Shown piece by piece: positions 58,898 through 64,000 of a stretch of DNA of 64,000 bases. Under the pieces are notes generated by a model, which saw only the letters and a program-made list of their open reading frames with translations, had not been told where the DNA came from and ran no database searches. Within the stretch, counting starts at the first letter, position 1, and every line of letters begins with the position of its first letter. This DNA is from Datnioides undecimradiatus (Eukaryota; Chordata; Actinopteri; Lobotiformes; Datnioididae): contig WARS01000013.1 in NCBI GenBank assembly GCA_008933995.1, forward strand, positions 14,201,806 to 14,265,805, written 5' to 3'. The position numbers and the translations under genes are program-made.

Positions 58898-61363
58898 AAT
58901 TGCTCTGGGCTCATACTACCTTGAGTTCAGGTCAGACTGAGGGCAAGGGATGTTTTATAAGACCTCCTCCTGTTGGACACAGGTTAGTCAAAATATAGAC
59001 AAGATGGAGGCCATTACTCGTAGGACGCAAGAGTGAAGTTGGGGATTTTCTGCTTCAGTTAAATATTCAATTGGTGTCCGAATCCTCGTCTAATTTCAAG
59101 TTAAATCTTTTGTGGTTGAGAGCGTCTACTGGCGCGCTCAGACTCAGAGGAAAGCTGGCAAAGTCGACAAAGTAACTTTAACTACAAAGTTCTTGAACAG
59201 CGTAAAGTCTTATCGAAAGGTGCTGCAGACGATGAAAGATCCGTAAAATCCTGCACTTTGTCAGTTACCTGTAATTATGAATCGTTAATAATTAGTATTA
59301 CTTATCAGTTATTGAGAATGATTCAGTGTTCAGAAATTCATCTGATTAAATCTTTTGAATCTTTATCTGTCTAATCTTGAATTTTGAAGTGCGCAGTGAG
59401 AATCTAAGGACCAAAACATGGTAAATAAAGTCAGAACCACTAATCAACAGCGAGTAATATTTTCTTTTGTTTTTCTAAAAATGCTCCATTGACAACAAAC
59501 CCTTTATCTGTTAGTTGCTTTCAAAAATGATCTACATGAACATTCTCTATTGTTAGGGAACATCAGTTGTAAAAGCCTTTGAAAAACATTATGAATGATG
59601 TTTTTCTGATCTGCCACTGGGATATTTAAAGTATAAGTTTGGCTTTATTACATTTATTGCATTTTCCTATGGTGGAGAGTATCCATGAAAAGACAAAGCC
59701 AACAATATCTTAGTCCATCTTAAGACTTTCTGACACTCCCCTTTTTACTCTGAATTTAAGTCATAAATGTAACATTTGGCAAAAGTCACAGTCACAGTTG
59801 TAGTGGATTTTGAAATGATGAAAACCTTTGGTCACTTGTACAGGATGTGTATTTTTGTTGCTTCTTTTGAATGGGGACTGGTCTGAAAAGCACATCAGCT
59901 CCCTTACCTGCTGTTGTTTCAAACCCAAATTATTTTGGCTTCTACTAAAGATGTATATCTTTGAAAACACAAACACTCACATAAATATTCAGTCACATTA
60001 ACTGAGGACTGTAGTTTTTAGCAAATGTTAACCAAACTGGAGTAAATATGTCAAAGCAAAATGTACAGTGTTCATTATAATGAGACAACATGTCACCCAG
60101 CAGTAAATTACTGGTGTGTTTTTGAACATCAAAAGAGCTCTAGGGCAAAGAGAGGCACAAGCTATATGTTTTTTCACTATGATCAGTTTTGGTTGTTTTG
60201 GTCTTTACATGGGAATCGATAAGAGAAACACAGACTAACACCAGACTGGTGCTTATTTAGGATTAATTACAGAAAACTATAAAGTAGAGATTGGTTGACG
60301 ATCAAGGTCTTGTTGTAAAAAATGATTTCTCATGTCAAAGTCACGTGATTTTGTTGGCCCTTGCTTTCAACGTAGGTACTTCAGTTGCCAAACCTCTTGA
60401 TGGATAAGAGTCTAACCTCACCAGGTTACAAAAGGTTCTTGTGAGGGAAACATAAACGTAGTTTATTTTAGACATTTGAACCTTTGTCAGGCAATTCTAA
60501 ATGAATACAGTGATCGAATACTGATAATAATTCTGGTCACACCTGTTGGTGGAAATCCCAAGTGCTTCCTGGTGATGATGAGAGCAGTGCTGAGGCAAAC
60601 TTTGATGCTGAGCTTTCTGATCCCCGTGAGACTTCCATGTTAATAAATGAGATCTCCTGCAAAGCAATACTGCTTTAACCCTATGTATTATGTATGAGGC
60701 AGAGGAGAACAGCACTAAAAAGGAGGAATCATCTAGGCACACATAAGTGCCAGAATCCAATCTCAGCTCCATTAGTGCAGGACAAATCCTATACAGTGAG
60801 AAGGGGTCTCCATATGTTTCCATGAGGGAGCTCAGGAAGCCATTATGGAAATGAAAGGGGACAAATCACACGATACAGATCACTGGGTAAAGCAGGAACA
60901 AACTCATGGTGCAGTATACTTTGGATGGGTAGGCTCAACAAAAGACGGCTGAAACCTGCACAGTCCCCTCTGCAGACTCCTAATAAACTCTCACAGCGAG
61001 GAGGACAGTTGGAGAATTCCATTAGTTCACATTTGTGTCATCTTGTATCTACAAATTATACTGTTTTGTTGCTCTGCAGATCAGAGATTACAGCTTCGTC
61101 CATACTTTTTCATAGCGCTGGCGTCTTCCACATGACATACTAAGGTGTAGCAGCACAGCGTCTTATTTGATCACGTGTCAACACATTATCACCATCTCTC
61201 CATCTTGGCAAGGCACAGAACTCATTCTAAGTACGCTTGGAGTCACAACTACTGCAGAAGGTTATGGTGGAAGACAATTTGTCTGTGTTTTCCAATGAGT
61301 TAGCATCCCCTCCGAGCGTATGCTCCATCACTGTAGATACAGATCCTTACAAACAATCTCCCA

Positions 61364-61425
61364 AATGCTAATTGAGGTAATTAAAGCCGCCGCATCCAGA
61401 GGAAACAGGTGCAGGTGGTAGGCAT
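61364..61425. promoter_or_regulatory. homeodomain and E-box cluster
   Basis: CTAATTGAGGTAATTAAAGC carries two overlapping-type ATTA/TAAT homeodomain cores, then CAGGTGCAGGTGG carries two CAGGTG E-boxes within 30 bases. It lies in a repeat-free block. Enhancer role is inferred only. Confidence 0.3.
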
Positions 61426-64000
61426 TATTCATGTCCCCTTGCCCTTGGAGGTAACCCTCTCAATCTACTGAGGTAAACAAGACAGACAAGGGTGCAGTTT
61501 TCACTGTTTTCTTTGTTAAGGTGAGCACACAAGAAGCTATATTTCCCGCTGGTGTTAGAGTGTCATTGTTACTGTGTATGACAACAACAGATAAGTAATC
61601 TTCCCACCGCAATGCCAATATCTTTTCAAACACACCTTTTCCTTGCGTTCTATCGGTAGCTTTATTGAAATTTATGCAGACGTTTTGAAAGGGAATGAAC
61701 TGTCTTCAGTTGCTGCACAGGCGGCATGACGAGCCTCTAAATATGTCCAGTGGCACCAGCCTCATTCAGTTCCCAAGGAAACACAAATGAATAATTAAGA
61801 AAATGACAAGTTTCTCCTTTAAGACTCAGAGACTTTTGTGAAAAGAAATGGGAGAGGTAATTTTCATGGCCATCATTACACCCCTCCCCTCGTGCCTCAG
61901 GAATGTCCTTCAATTTGTCAAGACTTTTTTTTTTTAGGAAATGCAAATGCCCTCGTCCTAAATGTCAGCGTTAGGTAGCGATGGCGGTGGGGGTCTGACA
62001 TCATTACAGAGGCCTTGTTTATATCAGACAGTGATTAGATTAATACTCATTAGAGAATATTTGTGTCTGCACCCTTCCTGTCCCCTCCAACCCCCCTCCT
62101 CCCTCAGGCAACCAGGCAACAGGAACCATGGCAATTAAAAATGGGATACTGTCATCCTCCATCAGCCTGCCGATGTGTTGGCCCTTGAAGAAAACACACA
62201 TACACCCTTCGCTTGGTAATATAGGCGTGAGTAGGAGAATTAAAACTCTCTGATCAAACAGATATTATACTTAAAGTCACTGACTAAAACCAATAGTACC
62301 ATCAGGTTCTTCTCTCATCACTATTTACTTCTTAACACCGTTTTGCATCTCTGCAAAACAAACATTTGGCCCAAAAAATGATAATATTGCAATGCCGTTA
62401 TCAGGAATTGCTACACGACCTACAGGAGTCTAGACTGCTGAATAATTGCAATAATCATGCCTGTAACAATTTCATCAGCTTGGTGTTGTAGGCAGTAATA
62501 GAGAATTCATCAGGCATTTATTTCCTTTCTGTGCCAGTTTCTTCATGAAGAGGCTTTTTTTTCTTTCCTTGGCATGAGGAGGCCTTTCATTTCCTGCATT
62601 CACACCCTTTCCCCAAATCCATATCTCTCTAATTTCAACTAAGATATAAAAATGCAAGCTAATTTAAATTTTGTCACAGTTCCCTTTTGCTTTGGGGCTG
62701 TTTTTTTGTTGAATCTTCATGGTGAAATGCCAAGCAAATAAATTAGATACACAGTTTTAAAATAAACACTTCTGTTCAGATGAAATCTTTCTCTTGCGAT
62801 TCCCATAGACTCCGTCTGCCACTGTAGCCTGCATGTCAAGTTTAGTATATGCCATCAATCGTGCCTCAAGTATGCAAATGGATGGAGAAACTATGCATAC
62901 GCTATATGTGCATTTGATCCTCATTATGTCCTGTTTTCCACCTCCTGAGACACTTGTGAAAAATAATGATCTTGATGACCGAAGCATAATTAGGGCTTGG
63001 AAAGTCACTATTGCCTCCATGGCACCATTGCTAACTCTATCATTATAATTGAATATATTCAAGCCAGTTTTTGAATCATTTTAGCTGGCGTTTGGTGCTC
63101 CATTAGCTATGGGTTATGATCATTACGATAAAAGGAGGTTACTTTAACATGCCCGTGTTCTGAGTGTTTGGCCTAAAGGGACGAACTTCAGAGGATTGTC
63201 GCTCATTCAAAGACTAAGGAAAACTTTGTGCTCGGTCTGAGGCGACTTTAATTATGCCCGTCGTAAATCCCCCACTTCCCTTTGCTATGGAGGAGATGAA
63301 ACTCTGATCTCATCTGTCTGGAAAAAAAAAAAGTTCCTCAGATGTTTTGTCATGAGATGGCTGCTGGCTGCCGCTGCTTTCTGCGAGCATGTGAATCAGC
63401 TGGTCTCTGTCTGTCTCTCACGCTGTCTGTCAGTCTCCCCACCCTGCCTAATTATCCAAGGTGCCAGCATCTCTGCTGTGCATTCCTTTCCGTTTTCCAC
63501 GTCTCCCTCGCTCTCTCTTCGTGCCCTACCTCTGCTGAAAACCATCGTTCCATGAGCTGTGGAAGAGAGTCGAGGTGCTGCTGATTTAGCTCTGGCAAAA
63601 TGACAGTAAACAATGAAACATGAAGAAAATGGGCAAAAACTTCAATAGCACATTGATTTTGACAGGTGTTCAAATAGGGGGCATTTTCAATGTTAAAAAG
63701 AGAGACAAGACTTGAGCAGTGGTGTTTACGGTATATCCAAATTGACCTTTTGCAAACGCGCAATGACTTTCTTTTACTGACATGGTTATGATGAGATGGC
63801 TTAATGCAAATGAAACTTCAGAAACTTTACTTTAAAGCTATTTGAAAGGGCAAAATCAGTGTAATTTGCTTGAGCTGTTGTTGGTAATGAAAGAAATGAC
63901 TTTTGGCTGTCATCAGAGGTTATTGTGCAGTCATTTGGTGTAACAGCTTAGTTTATAAGTGTACCGAAGTTTTTATTGTTGTTATACGGTAAAGTGCTGT

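Larger units (their letters stand above)
56724..64000. other. non-genic region, candidate regulatory blocks
   Basis: No coding exon is supported. Unique blocks at about 57580-57700, 58250-58500, 61240-61480 and 62940-63250 carry ATTA cores, E-boxes and few repeats, resembling conserved non-coding elements. The block at 61240-61480 holds CTAATTGAGGTAATTAAAGC followed by CAGGTGCAGGTGG. GA-rich tracts lie at about 58850-58897 and a TG tract at about 57549-57573. Confidence 0.45.

Noticed and set aside
60497..60823. 108-aa minus-strand frame
   Set aside because: No family resemblance, no supporting splice sites, His/Ser-rich random character.
1..64000. CRISPR arrays, prophage, bacterial operons, rRNA genes
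   Set aside because: None present; gene structure is that of an intron-bearing vertebrate genome.

Overview
This is a vertebrate genomic window, most likely from a teleost fish. Genes are split into short exons with GT/AG introns. The gene order FAM219A - ... - MYORG matches part of human 9p13.3 (from memory), in the same relative orientation. Interspersed repeats of teleost type (a tRNA-headed SINE, a TTAA-flanked MITE) and many (CA)n tracts are present. Nothing prokaryotic, viral or CRISPR-like was seen.

The left 24 kb is gene-dense, and all well-supported genes lie on the + strand. They are fam219a (6 coding exons, 101-7733, complete), a nicalin-like gene (15 coding exons, 11328-15471, complete), an unrecognised 5-exon gene for a 230-aa protein (16771-18563), and myorg (2 coding exons, 22086-24302, complete). 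Two coding-looking exons lie on the minus strand at 10581-11045, tail-to-tail with fam219a and just upstream of the nicalin-like start. I could not name them or find their upstream exons. In human, the FAM219A-MYORG interval holds SPMIP6. Here it holds the nicalin-like gene and the unrecognised gene, which do not resemble SPMIP6.

The right 40 kb (about 26.6-64 kb) has no coding exon I can support. It holds simple repeats, a few transposon remnants, one strong CTCF-like motif (about 31850-31870), and several unique blocks of a few hundred bases rich in homeodomain-type ATTA cores and E-boxes. These blocks look like the conserved non-coding elements found around developmental genes. The stretch could be an intergenic regulatory desert or a very large intron of a gene outside the window; the sequence alone does not decide.

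The genes do not form a pathway. The nicalin-like product should sit in the ER membrane (BOS / multipass translocon), MYORG is a type II membrane glycosidase of the secretory pathway, and FAM219A is a small soluble protein of unknown function.
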